Shown here: positions 53,566 through 63,013 of the stretch, one piece after another | How positions within the stretch are numbered: position 1 is the first letter of the stretch | How the letters are laid out: every line of letters starts with the position of its first letter | NCBI RefSeq assembly: GCF_900107815.1 | Contig: NZ_FNRK01000005.1 | Span: 78,699 to 142,698, forward strand | Origin: Eubacterium aggregans | GTDB lineage: Bacteria; Bacillota; Clostridia; Eubacteriales; Eubacteriaceae | Length of the DNA stretch: 64,000 nt | Direction: 5' to 3' | Notes under the pieces: model-generated | Told to the model about the DNA's origin: nothing | What the model saw: the letters and a program-made list of their open reading frames with translations, nothing else | Database searches by the model: none | Made by a program: the position numbers and the translations under genes

Positions 53566-53634
53566 CCTTTCAATTTGATTAATTCCAGTATACCCGTTCT
53601 ATGTTATAATGTCTATACAATGACTTGTATTTGC

Positions 53635-54348
53635 TCATTTCTCTTTCATAAAGTCCACTATGGCCGCCACCGCTGCATTTTGCTGTTCCTCTGAGCTAAT
53701 GGTTGCCAGAGGGTCACCCTTCTGGATCCCATAATTGCCAAATTGAGCATGGTTTCCACCGTCAATGACCACAATATTTTCCGTATAGTTGATATTTTTT
53801 TCCAGGTTTGCGTTAAAAGAGCCATAAACCGTCAAGGTTTTTTCCGGCAGGTAATCTCCATAAATATAGGCCCCTAAGAGAATCAGTCCCTCGACATCCT
53901 GGGGATGCCCGGCAGCATAGCTGCTGGCCATGGCCCCGCCCATGGAGTGCCCGCCAATATACCACCGGCTGATTTCTGGGACTGCCGCATAGACCGCATC
54001 CGCCGCATCGGGATTGAAAATGGCCATATTATAAGGCATTTTCACCAGCACACAGGTAATGCCCTGGACCTTTAGTTTTTCCAAGAGTGGCAGATAGGCC
54101 TTTGCCTCAACCTTGGCTCCAGGGTAGAAAATCAGACCCGTTCCATTGGGATTCTCCGGGTGCAGGATAGTTAAATTGTCCACCACCTCAATGGTCGAAT
54201 CCGTCGTCATCACGGCGCGGGCCGTAGCATCGGCATGGTAGTAGTCTGAGGTATACGCATAAAACCCCAGAATGCATACCACTAAAAAAACAACCAATCC
54301 TAACCCCAACCGTTTCAATCCTCGATGTTGCGTTGATTGTGATTCCAT
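53635..54348 (-). CDS. membrane-anchored alpha/beta hydrolase
   Basis: 237 residues. An N-terminal membrane anchor or uncleaved signal (LGLGLVVFLVVCILGFYAYT) is followed by an alpha/beta hydrolase fold with the nucleophile elbow WYIGGHSMGGAMASSYAAGH (GHSMG), acidic region VVIDGGNHAQFG with the His. The family includes esterases and DLH-like enzymes; the fold resembles PF12695. Substrate unknown; probably acts outside the membrane. No clear operon partner. Confidence 0.85.
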   Translation of the reverse strand: MESQSTQHRGLKRLGLGLVVFLVVCILGFYAYTSDYYHADATARAVMTTDSTIEVVDNLTILHPENPNGTGLIFYPGAKVEAKAYLPLLEKLKVQGITCVLVKMPYNMAIFNPDAADAVYAAVPEISRWYIGGHSMGGAMASSYAAGHPQDVEGLILLGAYIYGDYLPEKTLTVYGSFNANLEKNINYTENIVVIDGGNHAQFGNYGIQKGDPLATISSEEQQNAAVAAIVDFMKEK

Positions 54349-54414
54349 TCTATCCTCCCCTTTAATTCGTTTTTGTAGCCATTATAACCCGTTTTTCTTG
54401 AGTTTGAGGCATAA

Positions 54415-54459
54415 GGTTGTGAGCCCCCTTTGGCAAATAGCCAAAGGGGGCTCACAACC
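54415..54459. repeat. perfect 20-bp inverted repeat with 5-base loop
   Basis: Arms GGTTGTGAGCCCCCTTTGGC and its exact complement, separated by AAATA. It starts 1 bp after the stop of the reverse-strand EAL gene. There is no T run on either side, so it is not a classic intrinsic terminator, but it may still end or stabilise that transcript. Confidence 0.8.
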
Positions 54460-54460
54460 A

Positions 54461-55734
54461 TTATAAAGACGCATCGAGAGAATCCTCAAAATCAGCTTGA
54501 GACATAGGTTTATAAAAATAAAATCCTTGGATAAAGTCACACTGGGACTCCCTCAAAAATTCAAATTCTTCCTTGGTTTCGACGCCCTCTGCAACCACAC
54601 GATAGCCCAAATCATGGCACATGGTGATAATGGATTTGATAATAATGCGACATTTATGATTGCTTTCGAAATCAGCAATAAATTTCATATCGATTTTAAC
54701 GATATCCACATCAATGTTGTGAGGGTATTAAAGGACGAATACCCACTGCCAAAATCGTCTAAAAGAACCTGGATGCCATAGGTCCGCATTTGCTGAATCT
54801 CAGTCAATATCTGCTTTGGCTCCAGGGCATAAATGGATTCTGTAACCTCTATCCGCAGCAATTCCGGGGGTACTCCGAGGCAATCCACCTTACTGATGAT
54901 GAGATGTGCAATCTGATGATTATGAAAATCCATTCGGGACGCATTAACCGAAATGGGAACAATGGCTTTTCCCACAGACAGCCGGGATTGGATGAAGTTT
55001 ACAACAGTGATTCCTACAAAATAATCCAATTTGGCAATAGAGGCATTTTTTTCAAACACAGGAATAAATTTTCCTGGAGAAATAAATCCGTATTTCGGGT
55101 GATTCCATCGAATTAAGGCCTCCGCCGAAGCAATTTCCTGAGTCTTAGCATCCACAATAGGCTGATAGTATACGACAAATTCTCCAGCTTCAATGGCTGG
55201 TTTCAGCTCTGTGGACAATATTCCTTCTGAAACAATTTCTTCCCGCATCGTTTCATCCCAAATGGCGTAAGGGACGTAATACTCATCGGTGATATACCTT
55301 TTTGCTGCTTTGGCCCGGTCACACATGGCGTTAACACTCATTGTAAGATCCCGGATGCGATAAATACCAAAACGAGCAGTATATCGAATGTCCTTATATT
55401 GATTTTGGCTCAAGCCAACCAGCCGATCCACGTCAAAATCCTCCAGGGGGATACAAAGGATAAAATGGTCGGATTCCATCCGAGCCGCTTCCAAATGAGA
55501 GCAACTGGAAAATTTTTCTGCGAAGTCAATTAAAACCTTGTCCCCAACCTGGGTTCCTCTGATTTCATTAATTACTTTAAAATTATGGATATTCCCATAA
55601 ATAATAGTATATTGAGCCCCATTATTTGCTTTTAGCTGGTTCTCAACATAGCATAGAAATCCAGATCGATCCAATAGCCCTGTTAATGGGTCCCGGGTAG
55701 TGATCGGGTTATTCATCCGATTCCTCTCTTTCAA
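54461..55734 (-). pseudogene. GGDEF-EAL domain protein interrupted by a frameshift
   Basis: The first part (55734 to about 54715) encodes a degenerate GGDEF domain (ARMESDHFILCI in place of GGDEF) and most of an EAL domain (ASAEALIRWNHPKYGF, VTESIYALEPKQILTE, VLLDDFGSGYSSFNTLTTL). The EAL then continues in another frame as VDIVKIDMKFIADFE, VVAEGVETKEEFEFL and FIQGFYFYKPMS down to 54461. One missing base near 54719 (expected TTG AAT GTG GAT) explains this. The intact protein would be a c-di-GMP phosphodiesterase of ~425 residues. It may be a real lesion, slippage, or a base error. Confidence 0.8.
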
Positions 55735-56086
55735 TCTTTTTCTTTTGTGTCCTAATTAAAATCATTTTCGTACTTTAGGACCTTATTGTCAATCTCTTTT
55801 TTAAGAATAACCTGTGTTTTATCTGTATTTCTCCAACAACGTTCCCTTAAAGTCATATTAAATTTATTAATAAAGATTGTCCTCGGTTGCAAAAGGTTTT
55901 ATAATGGGCCCTAATCAATCAGATGATTGTCTCTAAACAGAACCATCCTCTCTGGCCAGACTGATGGGATTACATGGAAAGAGCCGATTTTTTCTAGAAA
56001 AAGCGGTCTGATTTCTATTCCTTCGGCTCCCGATATTCTTACGCGTTGGTATCGGGCAAGATTCTAAGTATTCTGAGAAGTCCATT
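55735..56086. other. 352-bp leader/intergenic region before the pilus locus
   Basis: Contains a promoter (55877-55905) and then about 180 bp of untranslated leader with two inverted repeats: CCG-ATTTTTTC / GAAAAAG-CGG around 55984-56006, and CCCGATA / TATCGGG at 56029-56056. No known c-di-GMP riboswitch motif was recognised, but the leader is long and structured. The ribosome site before the pilin ATG (GAGAAG) is weak. Confidence 0.45.
55877..55905 (+). promoter_or_regulatory. promoter of the pilus operon
   Basis: TTGTCC, 17 bases, TATAAT. It has the same -35 and -10 sequence as the RACo promoter. The predicted transcript begins about 175 bp before the first pilin gene. Confidence 0.6.
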
Positions 56087-57742
56087 ATGGAAAGGAAATT
56101 TCATTTTACCATTATCCCTGTTGCTATTACCTTTTTCATTCTTTTTTTACTGTCGTGTCTCCCTGTTCTTGGGGCATCGGCAAGTCCACCAAGTACCATT
56201 GACGATTCGATGAAAGGCCGTTGCAGTATGACCATTACCAAATATGGCGGTGATGGCTACACCCCCTCCACTGCAGCTGCTGGCACACTAACCGGCACCA
56301 CCGCTGATGCCCCCACAGGGGGAACCCCTCTTGCCAATGTCATTTTCACCACCCAAAAGGTTGCAGATTTAGTCCAGGAGGATAACGCCCTTCAGTACAA
56401 GGTAACCTCCTCAGATTTTGCCAGTTGGGCCGGATCAAACATCACCGTTGGTGAGGTCTACTCCAGTGCAACACTCCAAGCTTTGATCAATGGCAAAAAA
56501 GCCGGGGATTTACAAGATATTTCCAACTGGACCGGACACATTGATCCCCACCCGACCAATGCCGATGGACAAACCGCTTTTTCAAATTTAGATTTTGGCT
56601 TGTACATCGTCGTTGAGACAGACTATCCGAGTAATGTCACCCAAAATGCGCTTCCAGTCTTAATCTCTCTTCCGATGTCCAATCAAAATGGAAACGGCTG
56701 GCTTTATCAAATTAACCTCTATCCGAAAAACACCACTGCTTTAACGGAACTGGATAAACGAATTCTTACCGATCATGGAATAACCAAGAATTATGCCGTA
56801 TCGATCGGAGACACCATCAACTATGAAGTCCCCTTTACCGCGATTGTACCTACCGAAGGACTAACAAGTCTGACCATCCGGGATACTCCCGATATGGCAT
56901 TAATTTTAGATCCCCAATCGGTTAAAGTGTATCTTGGCCATGGCGATGGTAAAACCGAACTCACCCGGGATACCGACTACAGTGTTACTTCCGATGGCGG
57001 TAAACTCGCCATTGATTTAAAATCGACCCATCTAAATACTTTAACCGCAGGCACTCAGGATTATACCGTGACGTATACGGGTGTTCTAAATGACCAGGCC
57101 GTTATGGGGCAAAACGGACACACCAATACCGTCGCCTTTGATTATGTAAAAAAGGGAGATCCCCCCACAAAGGTCACAACGGTTAATTTGGATGATGCCC
57201 ATCCTTCTCCTAAGGTTTATACCTATGGGATTCAGCTATCCAAACTGGGAGATAATGGGGCCAAGCTTCAAGATGTCACTTTCACGTGCCACCGCGATGG
57301 TCAGCCAGCAATGACCTTTAATCATAATTTATCGGATATTTACTCGCCATCTACCGCCGCCGGTTCCCAGGAAAGCCTGTCCACCAACGCAAACGGACAA
57401 ATCAATATCCGTGGCCTGGCCCCGGGTACCTACTATCTGACAGAAACCAAAACCAATACCGGATATCAGCTTCTAAAGAATCCTGTTAAGGTTGAAATCA
57501 TTGCTGTGGAAAACAGTCTCAGCGGTGCCGTCACGGCTAAAGTTTCAGATAAAGCCGTCACTATGCTGGACGAAGGTGGTGAGAACACTACCGCCCTGGT
57601 CCCTCTGACCATTCAGAACAATCGTGGTTTCAACATGCCTGCTACCGGTAGCACAGGGACCATCACCATGGTCCTCCTGGGAATTACCCTCGTTGGCGGA
57701 GCGACTCTTTTACTGATTATCTGGAAGAAAAAGCAAGTTTAA
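56087..57742 (+). CDS. sortase-assembled major pilin (isopeptide-forming, MPATG anchor)
   Basis: 551 residues. Signal peptide (hydrophobic 7-29), then pilin domains. YPKN at 212-215 places the polymerising Lys at 214; the first domain has an E-box-like GLYIVVETDYPS and the last has GTYYLTETKTNTGYQLL, the YxLxETxxxxGY E-box of isopeptide-forming SpaA/CnaB domains. A D2-type domain lies between (INYEVPFTAIVPTEGLTSLT). The C terminus is a sorting signal: MPATG (517-521), a hydrophobic helix and KKKQV. It is followed at once by a class C sortase, which would link subunits through the YPK Lys. MPATG instead of LPxTG is a mild variant. Confidence 0.93.
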   Translation: MERKFHFTIIPVAITFFILFLLSCLPVLGASASPPSTIDDSMKGRCSMTITKYGGDGYTPSTAAAGTLTGTTADAPTGGTPLANVIFTTQKVADLVQEDNALQYKVTSSDFASWAGSNITVGEVYSSATLQALINGKKAGDLQDISNWTGHIDPHPTNADGQTAFSNLDFGLYIVVETDYPSNVTQNALPVLISLPMSNQNGNGWLYQINLYPKNTTALTELDKRILTDHGITKNYAVSIGDTINYEVPFTAIVPTEGLTSLTIRDTPDMALILDPQSVKVYLGHGDGKTELTRDTDYSVTSDGGKLAIDLKSTHLNTLTAGTQDYTVTYTGVLNDQAVMGQNGHTNTVAFDYVKKGDPPTKVTTVNLDDAHPSPKVYTYGIQLSKLGDNGAKLQDVTFTCHRDGQPAMTFNHNLSDIYSPSTAAGSQESLSTNANGQINIRGLAPGTYYLTETKTNTGYQLLKNPVKVEIIAVENSLSGAVTAKVSDKAVTMLDEGGENTTALVPLTIQNNRGFNMPATGSTGTITMVLLGITLVGGATLLLIIWKKKQV

Positions 57743-57777
57743 CCCATTGCCGATGAGTCGGCCTGAGGATACCTGCC

Positions 57778-58602
57778 ATGAAGAAAAAACTTGTTCCAGC
57801 ACTCCTGTTCATCTGCCTGCTCTCAGGGCTGGCCCTTTTGGCTTATCCCGCCATTAGCAACGCCCTGAGGGACAGACAGCAGGACAAGGTATGGGGGCAA
57901 TACGACTCAGCCGTGGCAGCACTTTCTGAAGCCGAACGGCAAGCAGTCCTTTCCGATGCCCGAACCTACAACAGCACCCTGGCCGATAGCGCGGTTCTTA
58001 CCGACCCCTTCGATCCTGATGTCCTGCGCACTCTGGAAACGCCCTACCGCGATTTACTCAATCCCAAAGGTAACAGTATTATGGGAATTTTATCCATTCC
58101 ATCCATCTCCGTATCGGAAGCCATCTATCATGGCACCTCTGATTCCGTGCTATCAACGGGAGTCGGCCATTTAGAAAACACCTCCCTCCCCGTGGGAGGG
58201 AGGGATACCCATGCAGTCATCTCTGGCCATGCCGGACTTCCCGGTGCCAGGATTTTTACGGACCTTGATGGTCTTAAAGTCGGGGATGTCTTTTACCTGG
58301 ATATCATCGGTGAACATCTCGCCTATCAGGTTCGCCAAAAGAAGATTGTCGATCCCCAGGACCTTGGGGATCTCCGCATCCAGCCGGGAGAAGATTTAGT
58401 GACCCTGGTGACTTGTACCCCGCCGGGTATCAACTCCCAGCGTCTCCTGGTTCAAGGAAGCCGCATTTCCGAGAGCCAAAGAATGCCAGAACCGCCGAAA
58501 GAGTCCTTCACCCTCACCTTTTGGCAGCTTTACTCCATGGTTCTCATCCTTGGAACGATTTTATTCATTGGATGTGGAATCCTTCTTTTTCGGCGCAAGT
58601 AG
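57778..58602 (+). CDS. class C (pilin-polymerising) sortase
   Basis: 274 residues. N-terminal membrane helix (~6-27), lid motif DPF at 76-78, catalytic His151 (HAVISGHAGLPGARIF), Cys213 in LVTLVTCTPPG and Arg222 in NSQRLLVQG, then a C-terminal helix ending LLFRRK. The lid and the two membrane segments mark class C. It joins pilin subunits through their YPK Lys and MPATG-type signals. It lies 35 bp after the pilin and is the only sortase in the window; wall anchoring may need a housekeeping sortase elsewhere. Confidence 0.95.
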   Translation: MKKKLVPALLFICLLSGLALLAYPAISNALRDRQQDKVWGQYDSAVAALSEAERQAVLSDARTYNSTLADSAVLTDPFDPDVLRTLETPYRDLLNPKGNSIMGILSIPSISVSEAIYHGTSDSVLSTGVGHLENTSLPVGGRDTHAVISGHAGLPGARIFTDLDGLKVGDVFYLDIIGEHLAYQVRQKKIVDPQDLGDLRIQPGEDLVTLVTCTPPGINSQRLLVQGSRISESQRMPEPPKESFTLTFWQLYSMVLILGTILFIGCGILLFRRK

Positions 58603-58641
58603 TTATTCCAGGGTTACCCCTGAACAGATAAGGAAAAAGCT

Positions 58642-61600
58642 ATGAAATCACTGGAATCTTCTATTTTATTCTCTGTCCACACAAGCGTAACGATCTTAAT
58701 ACTCATGGCGATTTTCTGCCTTTTTCCCGGTTCAGTAAACGCTGGTGTGGATGCCAACGGACAACTAACCGCCACGGCACCATCTGATTTATTTGCCATG
58801 AATTATATAAACGTCGGCAGTGGTGATGCCCTCTACACCAAGTATAATGATGAATGGACCTTGGCCCAGCAGGAATTTCTGGACAATACCCAGGGCGCTT
58901 TTCCTCAATCCGTTTCGGGCATTACTCCCTGGAATGGCCAAGTCGGCATCGTTCCAACACCCGTTTCCGATGGTACCCGCCTGTGGTACAATGTCGCTAC
59001 TCCTGGTGAACTTCAGGCGGTTTTTAACCTGCCTGCCGCCACTTTAAACAACAAAGGGATTCGTTTAACGGCCGATTTAGACTTTAATGGCTATCGTTTT
59101 ACGGCACTGGCCAACGCTACCAATGCCAACAATTTCGCTACCACCAACATCCAGTTTGATGGTCAGGAATATACCCTCTATAATTTTTATTCGGATACAG
59201 GCTTTATCCGAGCGACGGGAAATGGTACGACCATTAAAAACCTCAAATTTAAGAATGTCGTATTAGCTTCTGCCGCCGCAAACGCTGGCATCGGTACCCG
59301 CCCCCTCAGCCTCTTTGGCTCCCACGATGCGGTGAACCTTCGCAATCAGGTTTTAAGTAATATCCGAATTGATAATGCGATGACGGTGAATAATACTTAT
59401 GCCTCAATCTTAACCTTTGGAGGGTACCAAATTGATCGATGTTTTTTAACCAATGCTTATGTCCTGGCTAAAAACCATGGAGCCACCGTTTCCCTTCAAA
59501 CCAGTACGACTGGTCAAACCATCAGTAACACTGGGGTTGTCAATGGTTATGTCATTACTGGGGGGCACTCTGGGGGCTTTGCCAGCTGTTATGGCAATGC
59601 TAACGCCATTTCAGCCACCTTTTCAAAATGTTTTGCCAATATCAAAGTGTATTGCTCTGCCGATAAAGCAGGAACTTTCTTTGGCTATAAAACCACGGGC
59701 AACCTCACCTTCACCGATTGCTTTACCACCGGACGATGCGAGGGTACCCAGGATGTCGGCGGGTTTTACGCTGGAGCAGATAGCGGTACCGTAAACTTTA
59801 CCCGCTGCTATACCACAGCTCAAGTCGGGGTCCTTACCGCTGGCTCCAATCTCGGTGGTTTCATTGGCAACACTACCAATTCGACCTATCGCTTTGCCGA
59901 TTGCTACGCCGCAGGGGAGGTGGGCTCCTTAAAAACCTTGCCCAGCCAAACGGGAACCCAGGGTGGCTTTTCCGGAGATTATCGAAATGGGTTGGTTTTT
60001 ACCAATTGTTATTATGATAAACAAACCTCCGCCATGCGAGAAAAGGGCTTTGGAGGCAACAGCTATACCCAATCGACCCAACCCACCACTACCCTAATCG
60101 GTATCCTAACCACAGGGGCCGATGGACAAACCGGTTTGACGGAAGCCCCAGGCACCGCTGGATTTAAAGGCTTTTCAAGTAATAACACGGGCTGGCGTTA
60201 TCATTCGGGTTCCTACCCCCAACTGACCGCCTTCTCTGATGGAGATTCAGCCATTTGGGGTAAGGATGCCAATCTGGTTCAGGCCAACTCCCTGGCTTCC
60301 GTCACCACTGTCTATCTTGATACTTGGAACAGCGGGTACAACAACCGGGCACTCCCCACCACCGTGTACGATACCGTCAGGGACATTACGGTCCGTTTTC
60401 CCATGGCGACCATGGATAACCTCACCTGGGCTTTAGGGGTCTACACCCGCCTAAGCGACGGTTCTCTGGGCTATCGTCCAGCCCAAACCATCATCGGTAG
60501 TGGTGCCGGGGCAGCCTTTAAGCGCACTCTTCCAGTTGTCACTCTAGGACAATTGGGTGGAAAAAACTACGTTGTCGATTCGGCACCCGGAGTGGAATGG
60601 GTCAATGCCCTGGTTACCCAAGGGGATCAAACTGCCCGACGGGAAATCCGTCTGGTTCCCACCTGTACCCTATCTCCCGGTGCCGATGTCCAACAATCCA
60701 TTGGTTCAACCTATGACCATCGGGGAGTTCCTTCAATAACGACGCCAGTGCTCACCTACAGCACCGCCCCCATTCTGGACACCAATGGCGCTATGGACCC
60801 CAATACTGGGGAATTTGATCCTAACAAAGCGGTATATACCTTTGACAACACCTACAACAAGGCTACCAATTCCAGCACACGCCTGAACTATGCCGACGGT
60901 GCCTCTCCCCTTACCAGTCATCGGATTCATGCCCTGCTGGCTAAACTCGCACCAGATACCCTGGCGGCTGGCACAGTCATTACATCCAATACCCTCCAGG
61001 GCTGGATTCAAAACCCTGTGGATAATGGAAGTTATTCAGCCTTGGATAAAAAATGGACAGCCCAGACCCCATTTGTCAAGGGGGAGGACGGCCATTACTA
61101 TATGGATTATGTTTGGGAGCTTTCTGATGGTCGCTTCATTCGAAACGGTAAAATTATTTCTTTAAAGGATAGCACCCACCAGGTCTCCATTACTGTGGTC
61201 AATACTGATGGCACCCCGAATGCAGAAGCTGCCCTCATCGGTGCCTCGACCACAGGATCCAGCCTGAGTTCTACGCCATTTTCTAGTACCCAGGCTACCT
61301 TTAACGATGGCACCCCCGTGTACCTGTCCTATCGGCTTGTCCCGGGAAGCGATGGTCTGCCCCGCTATGCCGTGACGAACCTTAGCCTATCCTCAGGCAG
61401 TACCACCACGGGATGGACGACGGCCAGCCCTGTGGACTCTCCTGACGGAACCCATTACCAACTGACCAAAGCGGCTTATGATCTTTTTAAGAGTCCCGAT
61501 GGCTCCGGGTATGTGGTTGAAAAAGGAAGCATCCTTCGAGATTATCTGTTAGCCACCCTGACCGGTGGAACCAAGGTCCTCACCCTGAACTGTAACGCAA

Positions 61601-62931
61601 CCCAGCCTCTGGACAATGGTGAAGTCCTTTCCTATAAGGATTTGGCCGAAGATGCCAAGCTGCAAATCACCGTAGCCCGGGTGTACAACACCTTCTTCAT
61701 TGATCCGATTCGAACCACACCCCAGAATCCCTATGTTAGCATTAACTCAGGAATTCTATCCGGTCGTTCCGTCGGTGCTGCCCCGGCTCAAAACCCCGGT
61801 GCTACGATTAATGCCCAGGGCAACTATCTGGAATTTAAAGAGTGGAATACCAAAGCCGATGGAACGGGAACCCCCTATGCTCCGGAGCAAACGATTCAAA
61901 ACAGCGATGCCAAATATTATGCGGTTTATCGCCCTTTGTCCATGAGCCTTCAAAAACGCCTGGACGGCAGTACCACTGAAGGAGGCACCCGCCTCAGTAC
62001 CGATATTGGAAAGCCTGTGGGTGTTAGCCTCTCTCTAACCATGGAGCGTCCCAGCGCCGGACTGACGGCCCTTGACATCACGGACACAGCGGATGCTGGA
62101 CTGAGCCTCCTGCCCAATACTCTGGCCATCTATAGCGGTACCAATGCCCAGGGCACACGGCTGACCCAAGGCGTCGATTATACTCAAAACCTTGATAAAG
62201 GAACATTAACCATTCACTTTTCAAGTGACTTTTTGGCTCAGACAGCACCATGGAATCCCAATTTCTATATTCATTACACCATGGTCCCCACGGCGGACGC
62301 CCTGTTGGGTCAAAAAGGAAATCAAAATACAGCGGCTTTCAATTATCGTGCCGGGGATGGATTAACCAGCACCATTAAAGCCCCACCCTGTATTCTTTAC
62401 ACCTACGGGCTCAATATTGAAAAATTAGGTGAAGGTGCTTCCCTTTTAAGCAGTACACAACTGGCGGGGGTCCGCTTTACCCTCACCCGTTCCGATGGCA
62501 CCGTCCTCGAATTCAACCCCGTTGTCAGTGGTGCCTATACCGGCAGCATGGTCCCCCAAACGGGAGGAAGCCCCGTACTGGAAACCAATGCCCAAGGGAA
62601 AATTACCATTCGAGGTATTGGGCCCGGCACCTATTATCTAACCGAAACCCAGACCCTCCCAGGGTATCAGCTCCTTAAGCGGCCCGTCCTCCTTGTCATC
62701 ACCACAGTAGATGGCTCTACAGGGAAGGCCCAGGCGACGGTAGATGGTCGAACCGCTTCCCTGGGAAGTGATGGATCCAGCACCTCGGCTATTCTCCCCT
62801 TGACCATTAAAAATTACCCAGGCTTCGCCCTCCCTGCCAGTGGCAGCTTCAGCCTCCTGGGAGCCATCATTGCTGGCAGTGTTCTGATCGGCGCTTCTGC
62901 CCTATTTACCCTTCGGTACTGGCGCCACTAA
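58642..62931 (+). CDS. large LPASG-anchored pilus-tip/adhesin-like surface protein
   Basis: 1429 residues, likely the tip or ancillary subunit. Signal peptide (ILILMAIFCLFPGSVNA). The first half has repeated units like GGFIGNTTNSTYRFADCYAA and FTDCFTTGRCEGTQDVGGF, resembling GLUG-type repeats of secreted proteins. Near residue 1070 an EWNTKADGTGTPY stretch resembles the Listeria-Bacteroides repeat. Then comes a D2-like pilin domain, a CnaB/SpaA domain with GTYYLTETQTLPGYQLL, and the sorting signal LPASG (1397-1401), helix and RYWRH. Its last ~170 residues are paralogous to the C-terminal part of the major pilin. No recognised ligand-binding domain. It ends 26 bp before a terminator. Confidence 0.9.
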   Translation: MKSLESSILFSVHTSVTILILMAIFCLFPGSVNAGVDANGQLTATAPSDLFAMNYINVGSGDALYTKYNDEWTLAQQEFLDNTQGAFPQSVSGITPWNGQVGIVPTPVSDGTRLWYNVATPGELQAVFNLPAATLNNKGIRLTADLDFNGYRFTALANATNANNFATTNIQFDGQEYTLYNFYSDTGFIRATGNGTTIKNLKFKNVVLASAAANAGIGTRPLSLFGSHDAVNLRNQVLSNIRIDNAMTVNNTYASILTFGGYQIDRCFLTNAYVLAKNHGATVSLQTSTTGQTISNTGVVNGYVITGGHSGGFASCYGNANAISATFSKCFANIKVYCSADKAGTFFGYKTTGNLTFTDCFTTGRCEGTQDVGGFYAGADSGTVNFTRCYTTAQVGVLTAGSNLGGFIGNTTNSTYRFADCYAAGEVGSLKTLPSQTGTQGGFSGDYRNGLVFTNCYYDKQTSAMREKGFGGNSYTQSTQPTTTLIGILTTGADGQTGLTEAPGTAGFKGFSSNNTGWRYHSGSYPQLTAFSDGDSAIWGKDANLVQANSLASVTTVYLDTWNSGYNNRALPTTVYDTVRDITVRFPMATMDNLTWALGVYTRLSDGSLGYRPAQTIIGSGAGAAFKRTLPVVTLGQLGGKNYVVDSAPGVEWVNALVTQGDQTARREIRLVPTCTLSPGADVQQSIGSTYDHRGVPSITTPVLTYSTAPILDTNGAMDPNTGEFDPNKAVYTFDNTYNKATNSSTRLNYADGASPLTSHRIHALLAKLAPDTLAAGTVITSNTLQGWIQNPVDNGSYSALDKKWTAQTPFVKGEDGHYYMDYVWELSDGRFIRNGKIISLKDSTHQVSITVVNTDGTPNAEAALIGASTTGSSLSSTPFSSTQATFNDGTPVYLSYRLVPGSDGLPRYAVTNLSLSSGSTTTGWTTASPVDSPDGTHYQLTKAAYDLFKSPDGSGYVVEKGSILRDYLLATLTGGTKVLTLNCNATQPLDNGEVLSYKDLAEDAKLQITVARVYNTFFIDPIRTTPQNPYVSINSGILSGRSVGAAPAQNPGATINAQGNYLEFKEWNTKADGTGTPYAPEQTIQNSDAKYYAVYRPLSMSLQKRLDGSTTEGGTRLSTDIGKPVGVSLSLTMERPSAGLTALDITDTADAGLSLLPNTLAIYSGTNAQGTRLTQGVDYTQNLDKGTLTIHFSSDFLAQTAPWNPNFYIHYTMVPTADALLGQKGNQNTAAFNYRAGDGLTSTIKAPPCILYTYGLNIEKLGEGASLLSSTQLAGVRFTLTRSDGTVLEFNPVVSGAYTGSMVPQTGGSPVLETNAQGKITIRGIGPGTYYLTETQTLPGYQLLKRPVLLVITTVDGSTGKAQATVDGRTASLGSDGSSTSAILPLTIKNYPGFALPASGSFSLLGAIIAGSVLIGASALFTLRYWRH

Positions 62932-62957
62932 CCCAACGGTTCTGCTTCAACACAACC

Positions 62958-62995
62958 AAAAGCTCTGCTATCCCATCGTCGATAGCAGAGCTTTT
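62958..62995. terminator. terminator at the end of the pilus locus
   Basis: Perfect stem AAAAGCTCTGCTATC / GATAGCAGAGCTTTT with an eight-base loop. It serves the pilus operon and the convergent MerR gene. Confidence 0.88.
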
Positions 62996-63013
62996 GATGG
63001 CAGGTATTCTTAT

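Noticed and set aside
54415..54459. Insertion-sequence end
   Set aside because: No transposase, no partner repeat and no target duplication were seen nearby.
55906..56086. c-di-GMP riboswitch in the pilus leader
   Set aside because: Hairpins are present but neither the c-di-GMP-I nor -II conserved core was recognised; left as an unexplained structured leader.
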